Shown here: positions 7,477 through 16,309 of the stretch, one piece after another
Numbering within the stretch: the first letter of the stretch is position 1
Layout: each line of letters opens with the position of its first letter
DNA from: UBA10364 sp905182675
GTDB lineage: Bacteria > Bacteroidota > Bacteroidia > Flavobacteriales > Schleiferiaceae
Length of the DNA: 64,000 nt
Assembly: GCA_963933975.1 (NCBI GenBank)
Contig: CAWVWE010000005.1
Coordinates: forward strand, 1-64,000
Reading direction: 5' to 3'
Notes under the pieces: model-generated
Databases searched by the model: none
The model's input: only the letters and a program-made list of their open reading frames with translations
What the model was told of the DNA's origin: nothing
Position numbers and translations under genes: made by a program

Positions 7477-8817
7477 TTAAAAAGTAGTCGTTTGAGTTCG
7501 TCCTCTTAGTTTTCCAGTCTTCATTAAACCATCATAATGACGATTAAGTAAATAACTTTCCACCTGCTGAAGTGTATCCAATATCACCCCTACCGTAATT
7601 AATAAGGATGTACCACCATAAAAATATGCCCACTGCGTGTTCAAACCTACCACCATTGCAAGTGCAGGGAGGATAGCTATGACAGATAACAATATAGATC
7701 CTGGCAAAGTAATTCTACTTAAAACCGTATCTAAAAATTCAGCCGTAGGTCCACCTGGCTTAATACCTGGAATAAAACCACCGTTACGCTTTAAATCATC
7801 CGATATGCTTGTGGTATTTACCTGTATTGCAGTATAAAAATACGTAAACACAATAATCAATAGTGCAAAGGTAAGGTTATAACCCAAACCCTGAATGTTA
7901 CCAAAAACGGTAATCAACCAACTCGCACTATCACCCTCAGCACCGCTGAATTGTAAAACTGTAATAGGTATAAACATGATCGCCTGAGCAAAAATGATAG
8001 GCATTACACCAGCTGCATTTACCTTCATAGGAAGGTACTGTCTAGCCGCAGGTGTTGCCGTTGTTCTTCCAGCTGCAGCTTGCTTGGCATATTGTACCGG
8101 TATTTGTCGTACCGCCTGTGTCAATGCAATGGCAAACATTGTAATAACAAATAGGACGAATAACTCAATAATGAATGCAACCCATCCAGCACCTTGACCT
8201 ACCTGCGAGAGCATTTCCTGAAAGAATGCCTGTGGAAGTGTTGCTATGATACCCACCATGATCAACAATGAAATACCATTCCCAATTCCTTTGTCGGTAA
8301 TCCTTTCACCTAACCACATCGCGAAAATAGTACCAGTCGTTAATGTCACCCAAGCAAGGAACCAAAAGGTCGCTGGATCTAGGGTTAACACAACACCTTG
8401 TGCACTTAAATTGGCTAGGTAACTAGGTGCTTGAACACCAGCTATCAATATAGTCAAGTAACGTGTAATCTGATTCAACTTTCTACGACCACTCTCACCA
8501 TCCTTCTGCATTTTCTGTACCGCAGGAACTGCCATACCCATCAGTTGGATAATAATTGAAGCTGAGATATAAGGCATAATACCTAAAGCCAATACCGATG
8601 CACGCGAAAAAGCACCACCTGTAAAAGCATTCAGTACGCCTAGAAGACCTTCTGAAGTCTGCGCCTGTAATTGCGTAAGACTACTCGGATCAACTCCTGG
8701 AAGAAGAACCGTCGAACCAATTCTATATATCAAGAGTAAGCCAAGAGTTGTAAGGATTTTTCCTTTCAATTCTTCTATACCCCAAATATTTCTAATTGTT
8801 TCTACGAATCGTTTCAT
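7477..8817 (-). CDS. secY: Protein translocase subunit SecY
   Basis: SecY is the channel of the Sec translocon in the inner membrane. The frame is open upstream, but the start MKRFVETIRNIWGIEELK at 8817 avoids overlap with rplO and matches the family N-terminus, giving 446 residues. Ten hydrophobic segments are visible, with the plug region after TM1 and the cytoplasmic loop SDDLKRNGGFIPGIKPG before TM9. It is placed between rplO and infA as in other spc operons. Confidence 0.96.
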   Translation of the reverse strand: MKRFVETIRNIWGIEELKGKILTTLGLLLIYRIGSTVLLPGVDPSSLTQLQAQTSEGLLGVLNAFTGGAFSRASVLALGIMPYISASIIIQLMGMAVPAVQKMQKDGESGRRKLNQITRYLTILIAGVQAPSYLANLSAQGVVLTLDPATFWFLAWVTLTTGTIFAMWLGERITDKGIGNGISLLIMVGIIATLPQAFFQEMLSQVGQGAGWVAFIIELFVLFVITMFAIALTQAVRQIPVQYAKQAAAGRTTATPAARQYLPMKVNAAGVMPIIFAQAIMFIPITVLQFSGAEGDSASWLITVFGNIQGLGYNLTFALLIIVFTYFYTAIQVNTTSISDDLKRNGGFIPGIKPGGPTAEFLDTVLSRITLPGSILLSVIAILPALAMVVGLNTQWAYFYGGTSLLITVGVILDTLQQVESYLLNRHYDGLMKTGKLRGRTQTTTF

Positions 8818-8821
8818 CGAA

Positions 8822-9271
8822 TTACGATATAGTTGCAGAACCGCCTTTTGCCTCAATGGCAGCGACTGCAGATTTACTAAAAGCATGAGCAGTAATATCC
8901 AACTTAACAGATAATTCTCCTCTACCTAAAATCTTAACTAATTCCTTTTTTCCAACAAGACCGTTATCAATGAGGTCTTGAAAAACGATGGTAGATTTCA
9001 TCTTTTTACTCTCTACTAGCATTTGTAGCGTATCAAGGTTAATACCCTTGTATTCCACACGGTTAGGATTTGTAAAGCCAAATTTTGGTACACGACGTTG
9101 AAGTGGCATTTGACCACCTTCAAAACCGATTTTACGGCTGTAACCCGAACGCGATTGAGCACCATTGTGTCCGCGTGTAGAGGTACCTCCGTGACCAGAG
9201 CCTTCGCCTCTACCTACTCGCTTACGGCTGTGGGTTGCCCCTTTCGCAGGTTGAAGATTTGATAAATCCAT
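8822..9271 (-). CDS. rplO: 50S ribosomal protein L15
   Basis: A late-assembly large-subunit protein of 149 residues, with the Gly/Arg-rich N-terminal arm (KRVGRGEGSGHGGTSTRGH) and the C-terminal L18e/L15 fold. It lies 15 bases after rpmD and 4 before secY. Confidence 0.97.
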   Translation of the reverse strand: MDLSNLQPAKGATHSRKRVGRGEGSGHGGTSTRGHNGAQSRSGYSRKIGFEGGQMPLQRRVPKFGFTNPNRVEYKGINLDTLQMLVESKKMKSTIVFQDLIDNGLVGKKELVKILGRGELSVKLDITAHAFSKSAVAAIEAKGGSATIS

Positions 9272-9286
9272 TACTATCTATTTAAA

Positions 9287-9466
9287 TTAAAGTTCAACTA
9301 CTTCAACAAGGTGTAAAACCTTGCGAACCATACCTAACACTTGAGGAGTTCCCTCTACTTCAACTGTAGCATTAATCTTACGTAAGCCCAAAGCTACCAT
9401 AGTTGCCTTTTGACGCTCAGGACGACCAATGACGCTACGTTTTTGAGTTATTTTTAACTTTCCCAT
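9287..9466 (-). CDS. rpmD: 50S ribosomal protein L30
   Basis: A 59-residue frame starting MGKLKITQKRSVIGRPERQ and ending HLVEVVEL lies between rpsE and rplO. It has the L30 motif in which a conserved IGRPERQ is followed by LGLRKIN. The start is an ATG (complement of 9464-9466), 12 bases after the rpsE stop. Length and position fit L30. Confidence 0.95.
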   Translation of the reverse strand: MGKLKITQKRSVIGRPERQKATMVALGLRKINATVEVEGTPQVLGMVRKVLHLVEVVEL

Positions 9467-9478
9467 TACTTACGAATA

Positions 9479-10003
9479 TTAACCGTTAAATACTTGATCC
9501 AAAGAAATACCACGTGTCTTAGCAATTTGCTTTGCATCGCGCAGTTTCAATAAGGCATCAAAAGTAGCCTTAACTACGTTCTGAGGATTAGAAGATCCCT
9601 TACTTTTTGCTAACACATCCTGAACACCTACACTTTCTAAAACAGCACGCATTGCACCACCGGCAATTACACCTGTACCGCTTGATGCTGGACGAAGAAA
9701 GACTCTTGATCCTGAAAACTTACCGTTTTCCTCATGAGGTATAGTGCTCTTGAGCAAAGGAATATGATAAAGGTTCTTTTTTGCATCATCAACCGCTTTA
9801 GCAATAGCCTCGCTAACACCTTTTGATTTACCTGATCCAAAACCAGCAGTACCCTTTTCATCTCCAACAACAACGATTGCGGAAAAACTAAAAGTACGAC
9901 CACCTTTATTTACATTAGTTACACGATTCACCGCAACCAAGCGATCAATCAATTCAATACCCGAAGGTTTTACTTTACGTGAGTTTTGCATAGTACCCGA
10001 CAT
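9479..10003 (-). CDS. rpsE: 30S ribosomal protein S5
   Basis: S5 helps decoding accuracy and mRNA unwinding at the entry site. It has 174 residues, with an N-terminal double-stranded RNA-binding-like domain (VNRVTNVNKGGRTFSFSAIV, VGDEKGTAGFGSGKSK) and a C-terminal domain with GTGVIAGGAMRAVLESVGV. It starts 1 base after the rplR stop. Confidence 0.97.
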   Translation of the reverse strand: MSGTMQNSRKVKPSGIELIDRLVAVNRVTNVNKGGRTFSFSAIVVVGDEKGTAGFGSGKSKGVSEAIAKAVDDAKKNLYHIPLLKSTIPHEENGKFSGSRVFLRPASSGTGVIAGGAMRAVLESVGVQDVLAKSKGSSNPQNVVKATFDALLKLRDAKQIAKTRGISLDQVFNG

Positions 10004-10004
10004 T

Positions 10005-10361
10005 TTAGAATTTCAAGCCGCCATCACGAGCGCCTTCAGCTAATTGTTTAACACGTCCATGATATAAGTAACCACCACGATCAAAACATACCTCTGTAAT
10101 ACCTTTTTCTTGTGCTTGCTTAGCTATAGCTTGACCTACCTGGAAGCTCTTATCACTCTTTGTACCTGTAGCAGCCTCTAGCTCTTTACTTCTAGACGAA
10201 TACGACAAAAGAGTTGTCTGATTTACGTCGTCAATTAATTGACCGTAAATTTCCTTATTACTTCTGAATACGGATAGACGAGGCTTCTGTGCTGTACCTG
10301 TAACAACCTTACGAATTCTTCTGCGAATGCGAAGTCTTCTCTCTGTTTTAGTTAGTGCCAT
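10005..10361 (-). CDS. rplR: 50S ribosomal protein L18
   Basis: L18 binds 5S rRNA in the central protuberance. It has 118 residues, a basic N-terminus (RRLRIRRRIRKVV) and the core RLSVFRSNKEIYGQLIDD, ending DRGGYLYHGRVKQLAEGARD. It lies between rplF and rpsE. Confidence 0.97.
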   Translation of the reverse strand: MALTKTERRLRIRRRIRKVVTGTAQKPRLSVFRSNKEIYGQLIDDVNQTTLLSYSSRSKELEAATGTKSDKSFQVGQAIAKQAQEKGITEVCFDRGGYLYHGRVKQLAEGARDGGLKF

Positions 10362-10372
10362 ATCTTATTCTA

Positions 10373-10924
10373 TTATTTAGATGCAGACTTACCTGCTTTT
10401 CTGCGGACTTGCTCGCCTTGGTATCTGATACCTTTTCCTTTATAAGGCTCTGGCTTACGCAATGAGCGAATTTTCGCTGCAACTGCTCCTATTAATTGTT
10501 TATCAAAAGAGGACAACTTAATCAAAGGGGCTTTACCCTTTTCCATTATAGCTTCCACCTTAACTTCCTTAGGAATGCTCATAAGAAAATTGTGAGAGTA
10601 GCCCAACGAAAGATCCAAGACCTGACCTTGATTTGTCGCTCTATAACCAACACCTATTAGCTCTAAAGTTTTAGTATAGCCTTCGCTAACACCTATAACC
10701 ATATTGCTAACTAATGAACGATATAAACCGTGCTTAGCTTTATGCTCTTTTGCATCAGATGGGCGATCGAAAGTGATTTCGTTGCCATCCATTTTAACGG
10801 TGATTCCACCGATAATTTCCTGTGTTAACTCACCTAACTTCCCTTTAATTGTAACAACCGAACCGTTAATGTTCGCTTCTACTCCTGCTGGGACGATTAC
10901 TGGCGCCTGACCAATTCTTGACAT
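10373..10924 (-). CDS. rplF: 50S ribosomal protein L6
   Basis: L6 lies near the factor-binding site. The start MSRIGQAPV at 10924 is chosen over an upstream in-frame ATG because it matches the family start and leaves 11 bases to rpsH. It gives 183 residues with two L6 repeats and the C-terminal signature PEPYKGKGIRY. Confidence 0.96.
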   Translation of the reverse strand: MSRIGQAPVIVPAGVEANINGSVVTIKGKLGELTQEIIGGITVKMDGNEITFDRPSDAKEHKAKHGLYRSLVSNMVIGVSEGYTKTLELIGVGYRATNQGQVLDLSLGYSHNFLMSIPKEVKVEAIMEKGKAPLIKLSSFDKQLIGAVAAKIRSLRKPEPYKGKGIRYQGEQVRRKAGKSASK

Positions 10925-10935
10925 AATTCTTATTC

Positions 10936-11334
10936 TTAACTGACAGTACAAATTACCTCACCGCCGATATTCTCTTTGCGAGCTTGCTTCTCCGTCATAA
11001 GTCCTTTAGAAGTACTAACCACAGCTATACCTAACCCATTCTTTACACGCGGTAATTCCGTAGAACTACTATATTGGCGCAAACCTGGTTTTGAGATACG
11101 CTTTATCTCTCTGATTGCTGGAACTTTCGTCTCCTTATTGTATTTCAATGCGACCTTCAGAACATTCTGAGGTGCAACTTCTTCAACTTTAAAATCGTGA
11201 ATGTAACCCTGATCTTTTAAAATCTGAGAAACCGCCACTTTAGTATTACTTGAAGGCATTTTCACAACACGCAAACCGGCACTCTGGCCATTACGAATAC
11301 GTGTTAGAAAATCTGCTATTGGATCTGTATACAT
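10936..11334 (-). CDS. rpsH: 30S ribosomal protein S8
   Basis: S8 binds helix 21 of 16S rRNA and in E. coli represses the spc operon. The protein has 132 residues, starts MYTDPIADFLTRIRNG and ends with the ARKENIGGEVICTV segment. It lies between rpsN and rplF. Confidence 0.97.
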   Translation of the reverse strand: MYTDPIADFLTRIRNGQSAGLRVVKMPSSNTKVAVSQILKDQGYIHDFKVEEVAPQNVLKVALKYNKETKVPAIREIKRISKPGLRQYSSSTELPRVKNGLGIAVVSTSKGLMTEKQARKENIGGEVICTVS

Positions 11335-11352
11335 AATTCTTTAACTCTAAAA

Positions 11353-11622
11353 TTACCAACTAGCCTTTCTAACCCCTGGGATCAAGCCTGCATTTGCCAT
11401 TTCACGAAATGTTACTCGTGAAAGTCCAAACTGACGCATGTATCCACGAGGACGACCAGTAATATTACAACGATTTCTACCGCGGACCGGTGATGAATTT
11501 CTTGGAAGTTTTTGCAAACCTTCATGGTCACCAGCTGCCTTTAATGCTTCCCGCTTCACTGCATACTTAGCAGCTAACTTTGCACGTTTGACCTCACGGG
11601 CCTTCATTGATTCTTTAGCCAT
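11353..11622 (-). CDS. rpsN: 30S ribosomal protein S14 (long, zinc-free form)
   Basis: An 89-residue S14 of the E. coli-like long type, with NRCNITGRPRGYMRQFGLSR and the C-terminal GLIPGVRKASW. It lacks the two CxxC pairs of the short zinc-binding type. It starts 7 bases after the rplE stop. Confidence 0.97.
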   Translation of the reverse strand: MAKESMKAREVKRAKLAAKYAVKREALKAAGDHEGLQKLPRNSSPVRGRNRCNITGRPRGYMRQFGLSRVTFREMANAGLIPGVRKASW

Positions 11623-11629
11623 CGTTCAA

Positions 11630-12178
11630 TTACTTTTTTAATGGTAAACCAAAAGCTGTTAATAATGCCTTAGCTTCTTTGTCTGTAGAAGCAGAGGTTA
11701 CGAATGTGATATCCATACCAGTAATACGGTTCACTTTATCTATCTCGATTTCTGGAAAAATGATCTGCTCAGTAATACCAAAAGTGTAATTACCACGACC
11801 GTCAAAACCTGATGGTTTGATTCCTTGGAAATCACGAATTCTAGGAAGAGCCGCGCTTATTAAGCGGTCTAAAAATTCGTACATCTGGTCACCGCGTAGT
11901 GTTACCCTTGCTCCAATCGGCATACCCTTACGCAACTTAAAGTTACTGATATCCTTCTTGGATTTAGTTGGAACCGCTTTTTGACCAGTAATCAATGTCA
12001 TCTCGGCAATCGCCTGATCCACTAATTTCTTATCAGCAACTGCAGCACCAACACCTTGGCTAACCACAATTTTCTCAAGCTTAGGGACCATCATAAGATT
12101 GCGGTAGTTAAACTCCTCCTGCAACTTAGCGATGATCTCCTCGCTATATCTTGTTTTGAATCTGGGTGTCATAGTCAT
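11630..12178 (-). CDS. rplE: 50S ribosomal protein L5
   Basis: L5 binds 5S rRNA and contacts P-site tRNA. The 182 residues include MMVPKLEKIVVSQGVG, GQKAVPTKSKKDISNFKLR and RGNYTFGITEQIIFPEI. Its start overlaps the rplX stop by one base, which suggests coupled translation. Confidence 0.97.
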   Translation of the reverse strand: MTMTPRFKTRYSEEIIAKLQEEFNYRNLMMVPKLEKIVVSQGVGAAVADKKLVDQAIAEMTLITGQKAVPTKSKKDISNFKLRKGMPIGARVTLRGDQMYEFLDRLISAALPRIRDFQGIKPSGFDGRGNYTFGITEQIIFPEIEIDKVNRITGMDITFVTSASTDKEAKALLTAFGLPLKK

Positions 12179-12498
12179 TATGATAATACCTCACCGGATT
12201 TTTTAGCGTAACGCACAACGTTACCATTATCGTCCATCTTTCTTCCCACACGGGTTACTTCATTAGAAGTTGGATCAACCAAAGACACATTTGAGATATG
12301 TAATGGAGCTTCCATTTCTACAATACCACCCTGTGGACTTGTAGCGCTAGGTTTCTGGTGTTTTTTAATCATATTAACACCTTCTACTACTACGCGATTC
12401 ATTTTCGGTATGACACGTACAATACGACCAGTTGAGCCTTTACTCTCACCAGCCAATACTTTTACAGTGTCTCCTTTTTTTACTTTAAACTTTGCCAT
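12178..12498 (-). CDS. rplX: 50S ribosomal protein L24
   Basis: An assembly-initiator protein of 106 residues with an N-terminal KOW motif (KKGDTVKVLAGESKGSTGRI) and VEGVNMIKKHQKPS. It lies 21 bases after rplN and overlaps rplE by one base. Confidence 0.97.
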   Translation of the reverse strand: MAKFKVKKGDTVKVLAGESKGSTGRIVRVIPKMNRVVVEGVNMIKKHQKPSATSPQGGIVEMEAPLHISNVSLVDPTSNEVTRVGRKMDDNGNVVRYAKKSGEVLS

Positions 12499-12519
12499 CT
12501 TAATGGATTGTCGTTACGA

Positions 12520-12888
12520 TTAAAGAACCTCAGGGGCCAATGAAACAATTTTCATGTACTGCTTGTCGCGTAATTCACGCGCAACAGGACCGAATACACG
12601 AGTTCCCTTCATATTACCACCTGCGTCCAATAATACACATGCGTTATCATCAAAACGGATATAAGATCCGTCCTGGCGACGTACTTCCTTTTTTACACGT
12701 ACTACTACTGCGGTGGCAACTTGACCCTTCTTAACACTTCCAGATGGCGTTGCATCTTTCACTGTTATTACGATCTTATCACCAACACTAGCGTACCTTC
12801 TCTTTGTACCACCTAATACACGGATGACCAAAACTTGTTTTGCACCGGTATTGTCAGCTACTCCTAATCTAGATTCAGTCTGTAACAT
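12520..12888 (-). CDS. rplN: 50S ribosomal protein L14
   Basis: A 122-residue protein starting MLQTESRLGVADNTGAKQV, with a five-stranded beta barrel and the signature DNACVLLDAGGNMKGTRVFG. It starts 2 bases after the rpsQ stop. Confidence 0.97.
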   Translation of the reverse strand: MLQTESRLGVADNTGAKQVLVIRVLGGTKRRYASVGDKIVITVKDATPSGSVKKGQVATAVVVRVKKEVRRQDGSYIRFDDNACVLLDAGGNMKGTRVFGPVARELRDKQYMKIVSLAPEVL

Positions 12889-12890
12889 AA

Positions 12891-13151
12891 TTACTTAGCT
12901 CTTTCGATAACTTCAATCACTCTCCAATTTTTGGTCTTGGACAGCGGACGAGTTTCCATAATTCTTACTGTGTCGCCTTCGTTACAGTCGTTTAGTTCAT
13001 CATGAGCATGAAACTTGCTCGTGAATTTTATAAACTTCCCGTACTTCGGGTGCTTTACCTTGCGCTCAACCTTCACTATAACAGACTTTTCCATCTTGCT
13101 ACTAGCTACTACGCCAACACGCTCTTTGCGTAAATTTCTTGTATTCTCCAT
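12891..13151 (-). CDS. rpsQ: 30S ribosomal protein S17
   Basis: An 86-residue OB-fold protein, a primary 16S rRNA binder, with RKERVGVVASSKMEKSVIV and the signature GDTVRIMETRPLSKTKNW. It lies between rpmC and rplN. Confidence 0.97.
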   Translation of the reverse strand: MENTRNLRKERVGVVASSKMEKSVIVKVERKVKHPKYGKFIKFTSKFHAHDELNDCNEGDTVRIMETRPLSKTKNWRVIEVIERAK

Positions 13152-13158
13152 GATACTC

Positions 13159-13353
13159 TTATTCTTCAGTTGAGCGAGTACTCAATTCAGTGCTCATACG
13201 AGCAATAGTTTTTCTTGCCGCACGAATCTCCAACGGGTTCTCTAACGGACTCAAGCTATGAGTAATCGTTAGATTAGTGTACCCAGTTTTTAATTCTGCT
13301 AATTTCTCTACCAACTCAGTGATAGACAATTTCTTAATCTCGTTGTACTTCAT
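13159..13353 (-). CDS. rpmC: 50S ribosomal protein L29
   Basis: A 64-residue all-helical protein at the exit tunnel, starting MKYNEIKKLSITELVEKL, with the IRAARKTIARM segment. It lies between rplP and rpsQ. Confidence 0.96.
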   Translation of the reverse strand: MKYNEIKKLSITELVEKLAELKTGYTNLTITHSLSPLENPLEIRAARKTIARMSTELSTRSTEE

Positions 13354-13364
13354 ACCTGATGTAA

Positions 13365-13784
13365 TTAGTCTTGTAAATCTCTACGAATCACAAACTTAGT
13401 GCGTACTGGCAACTTCTGAGCAGCAAGACGCAATGCTTCTTTAGCTACTTCAAATGGTATACCATCTATTTCAAACATAATTCGACCAGGTCTAACAACT
13501 GCAGCGTAATACTCCACGCCACCTTTACCTTTACCCATACGTACCTCTAGAGGTTTCTTCGTGATAGGCTTGTCTGGGAAAATTCTAATCCACATTTGGC
13601 CTTCACGTTTCATGTAACGTGTTGCAGCCACACGAGCCGCCTCAATCTGACGAGCAGTTACCCACTTAGAATCTATTGACTTTATACCATAAGATCCAAA
13701 GCTTAACTCTGCGCCACGCTGAGCGTTACCTTTCATTTGGCCTTTAAAGACCTTTCTGTGCTTTGTGCGTTTTGGTTGTAACAT
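13365..13784 (-). CDS. rplP: 50S ribosomal protein L16
   Basis: A 139-residue protein near the A site, starting MLQPKRTKHRKVFKGQMKG, with signatures RIFPDKPITKKPLEVRMGKG and GRIMFEIDG. It starts 8 bases after the rpsC stop. Confidence 0.97.
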   Translation of the reverse strand: MLQPKRTKHRKVFKGQMKGNAQRGAELSFGSYGIKSIDSKWVTARQIEAARVAATRYMKREGQMWIRIFPDKPITKKPLEVRMGKGKGGVEYYAAVVRPGRIMFEIDGIPFEVAKEALRLAAQKLPVRTKFVIRRDLQD

Positions 13785-13792
13785 CTATACTC

Positions 13793-14494
13793 TTATTTGC
13801 GATTATTACGTTTACCGCGACCACCAGCACTAGGTTTCGAAGAACCTAGTTGATTGCTTAAGTCACGCTTCCCATAAACCTCACCTTTCATGATCCATAC
13901 CTTAATACCTAAACGTCCATAGGTAGTATGCGCTTCACTCAAATGATAATCAATATCTGCGCGGAAAGTACTCAAAGGAGTACGACCATCTTTATACATC
14001 TCAGATCTCGCCATTTCAGCTCCATTAACACGTCCAGATATCTGAATTTTGATACCCTCACTACCCATTCTCATGGCAGCTTGAATAGACATTTTAATAG
14101 CGCGCCTGTGACTAACACGACCTTCAATCTGACGAGCAACTGAATCAGCAACAAGCTTAGCATCCAATTCAGGACGTTTAATCTCGTATATATTGATCTG
14201 TACTTCTTTACCAGAAAGCTTTTTCAGCTCCTCTTTAAGCTTGTCAACCTCTTGTCCGCCCTTACCAATAATTACACCAGGACGAGCCGTTGTAATAGTA
14301 ATAGTGACTAAACGAAGCGTACGCTCAATGATTATACGACTTATGCTTGCCTTTGCAAGACGAGCATATATATACTTTCTGATTTTGGCATCTTCAGCAA
14401 TCTTATCGCCGTAGTTACGTCCTCCATACCACTGGCTGTCCCAGCCGCGAATGATTCCCAATCTAATACCAATAGGGTTGGTTTTCTGTCCCAT
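13793..14494 (-). CDS. rpsC: 30S ribosomal protein S3
   Basis: S3 lines the mRNA entry tunnel. It has 233 residues: an N-terminal type II KH domain (GVIIGKGGQEVDKL) and a C-terminal domain (GRLGIKVWIMKGEVYG) followed by a basic Ser/Gly tail. It lies 10 bases after rplV. Confidence 0.97.
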   Translation of the reverse strand: MGQKTNPIGIRLGIIRGWDSQWYGGRNYGDKIAEDAKIRKYIYARLAKASISRIIIERTLRLVTITITTARPGVIIGKGGQEVDKLKEELKKLSGKEVQINIYEIKRPELDAKLVADSVARQIEGRVSHRRAIKMSIQAAMRMGSEGIKIQISGRVNGAEMARSEMYKDGRTPLSTFRADIDYHLSEAHTTYGRLGIKVWIMKGEVYGKRDLSNQLGSSKPSAGGRGKRNNRK

Positions 14495-14504
14495 GTTTCC
14501 CTTC

Positions 14505-14900
14505 TTAAGATTTAATTCCTACGATTAATGTCACGTGGTTGCTACGCTTGCGAATGCGATGTGCACGACCTTGCGGAGCAGCTTGAATACGCTTAAGCAT
14601 TCTACCACTATCGACACTAACCTCTCTAACTATCAAACCTGCCGCTTCAAGATTAGAACCTTCGTTCTTTGCTTGCCAGTTAGCAATAGCGCTAAGGAGA
14701 AGTTTCTCCAAACGAATTGATGCTTCCTTAGGACTGAATTTTAATATGGCTAACGCCTTTTCTACTTCAATACCACGAATCTGATCGGCAACCAAACGCA
14801 TCTTGCGAGGAGAGGTTGGGCAATCATTCAGCTTAGCAATAGCTATCGCTTTTTTCGCAGTCTTCAGCGCTTCCGCTGATTCTCTTTTTCTAGCTCCCAT
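14505..14900 (-). CDS. rplV: 50S ribosomal protein L22
   Basis: L22 lines the exit tunnel and can carry macrolide-resistance changes. The 131 residues have a short N-terminal extension before the core CPTSPRKMRLVADQIRG and the loop RMLKRIQAAPQGRAHRIRKR. It starts 3 bases after the rpsS stop. Confidence 0.97.
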   Translation of the reverse strand: MGARKRESAEALKTAKKAIAIAKLNDCPTSPRKMRLVADQIRGIEVEKALAILKFSPKEASIRLEKLLLSAIANWQAKNEGSNLEAAGLIVREVSVDSGRMLKRIQAAPQGRAHRIRKRSNHVTLIVGIKS

Positions 14901-14903
14901 CTA

Positions 14904-15170
14904 TTACTTCTTATTTTTTCCGTGACCGCGGAAATTGCGGGTTGGAGAAAATTCACCCAGTTTATGACCTACCATGTTTTCTGTAACATAAACAGGTACA
15001 AATGTTTTGCCGTTGTGAACACCTATAGTCTGTCCAATGAAATCCGGAGATATCATCGAAGCTCTTGACCAAGTCTTGATCACATTATTTTTACTATTCT
15101 CTGCATTAGCTAGAATTTTCTTTTCCAGCTTGTAGTGGATGTAAGGTCCCTTTTTAAGCGAACGTGCCAT
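14904..15170 (-). CDS. rpsS: 30S ribosomal protein S19
   Basis: An 88-residue head protein, starting MARSLKKGPYIHYKLEKK, with the signature VYVTENMVGHKLGEFSPTR. It lies between rplB and rplV. Confidence 0.97.
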   Translation of the reverse strand: MARSLKKGPYIHYKLEKKILANAENSKNNVIKTWSRASMISPDFIGQTIGVHNGKTFVPVYVTENMVGHKLGEFSPTRNFRGHGKNKK

Positions 15171-15181
15171 ATACTTTCAGA

Positions 15182-16006
15182 TTATTTCTTTCTACGTTCA
15201 ACGATATACTTGTTCGTGTCCTTTTTAGGAGTACGAGTCTTGTATCCCTTAGCTGGAATACCATTACGGGAACGTGGATGTCCACCGGAAGATTTTCCTT
15301 CACCACCACCCATTGGGTGATCTACAGGATTCATAACAACACCACGTACACGTGGACGACGACCAAGCCATCTGCTACGACCAGCTTTACCGCTAACCTG
15401 AAGTCTATGATCAGAATTACTCACGGTACCTATAGTAGCCAGACAAGTAACGAGAATCATACGAGTCTCTCCAGAAGGCAATTTGATAATTGCATATTTA
15501 CCTTCTCTTGCCGCCAATTGAGCAAACGTACCAGCAGAACGTGCAATAATAGCACCTTGACCTGGTCTCATCTCAATATTTGAAATGATCGTACCCAAAG
15601 GGATTTCAGAAAGTAATAAAGCATTACCAGCTTCCGGAGCAGCGCCCTTTCCACTATTCAGCTTATCACCTACTTTAACACCATTAACAGCAACAGAGTA
15701 GCGCTTTTCACCATCAGCATAAACCAACAACATCACAAATGCTGAGCGAAGTGGATCATACTCGATAGACTTAACAGTAGCAGGGATACCAAATTTGTCC
15801 CTCTTAAAATCTACTGTACGAACTTTCTGTTTGTGACCTCCTCCAACATAACGCATTGTCATACGTCCACTGTTGTTACGGCCACCACTCTTAGTCTTAC
15901 CCTTTACAAGGGATTTTTCTGGTTTCGCTGTCGTAACTTGTTCAAAGTCGTTGACCACGCGAAAACGCTGACCTGGAGTAATTGGTTTTAATTTCTTTAC
16001 ACCCAT
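15182..16006 (-). CDS. rplB: 50S ribosomal protein L2
   Basis: L2 is a core protein near the peptidyl-transferase centre, needed for subunit joining. It has 274 residues with NNSGRMTMRYVGGGHKQKVR near the N-terminus and the C-terminal loop MNPVDHPMGGGEGKSSGGHP. It lies between rplW and rpsS. Confidence 0.98.
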   Translation of the reverse strand: MGVKKLKPITPGQRFRVVNDFEQVTTAKPEKSLVKGKTKSGGRNNSGRMTMRYVGGGHKQKVRTVDFKRDKFGIPATVKSIEYDPLRSAFVMLLVYADGEKRYSVAVNGVKVGDKLNSGKGAAPEAGNALLLSEIPLGTIISNIEMRPGQGAIIARSAGTFAQLAAREGKYAIIKLPSGETRMILVTCLATIGTVSNSDHRLQVSGKAGRSRWLGRRPRVRGVVMNPVDHPMGGGEGKSSGGHPRSRNGIPAKGYKTRTPKKDTNKYIVERRKK

Positions 16007-16011
16007 TGTAA

Positions 16012-16302
16012 TTAGATATTACCGTATAAATCTATAGTCTCTCCACTCGCTACCTGAACCATCGCCTTTTTGTAAGCCGATTTTCTACCTCGAACCAGAC
16101 CAGCTTTAGTTTGCTTAGTTTGGAATTTGGCAGGTACAATAGCAGTGCGAACAGTCTCTACACTTACGCCATAGAATGCTTCTATAGCTTTTTTTATTTC
16201 AACCTTGTTAGCAGATCTGGCAACCTGGAAAGCATAGACATTTAAGTCTTCACTTTGAGCAGTAGCCTTTTCAGTAATGATTGGTTTTATAAGAATATTC
16301 AT
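16012..16302 (-). CDS. rplW: 50S ribosomal protein L23
   Basis: L23 is the docking site for trigger factor and SRP at the tunnel exit. It has 96 residues, including IIKPIITEKATAQSE and KKAIEAFYGVSVETVRTA. It lies between rplD and rplB. Confidence 0.97.
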   Translation of the reverse strand: MNILIKPIITEKATAQSEDLNVYAFQVARSANKVEIKKAIEAFYGVSVETVRTAIVPAKFQTKQTKAGLVRGRKSAYKKAMVQVASGETIDLYGNI

Positions 16303-16309
16303 GGCTCTC

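Noticed and set aside
8818..8886. Longer N-terminus for SecY
   Set aside because: It would overlap the rplO coding sequence by 65 bases and adds residues foreign to the family; the internal ATG at 8817 fits.
15164..15583. 139-codon plus-strand frame opposite rplB
   Set aside because: It is Thr/Ser-rich, as expected from the complement of an Arg/Gly/Lys-rich ribosomal gene; no start signal.
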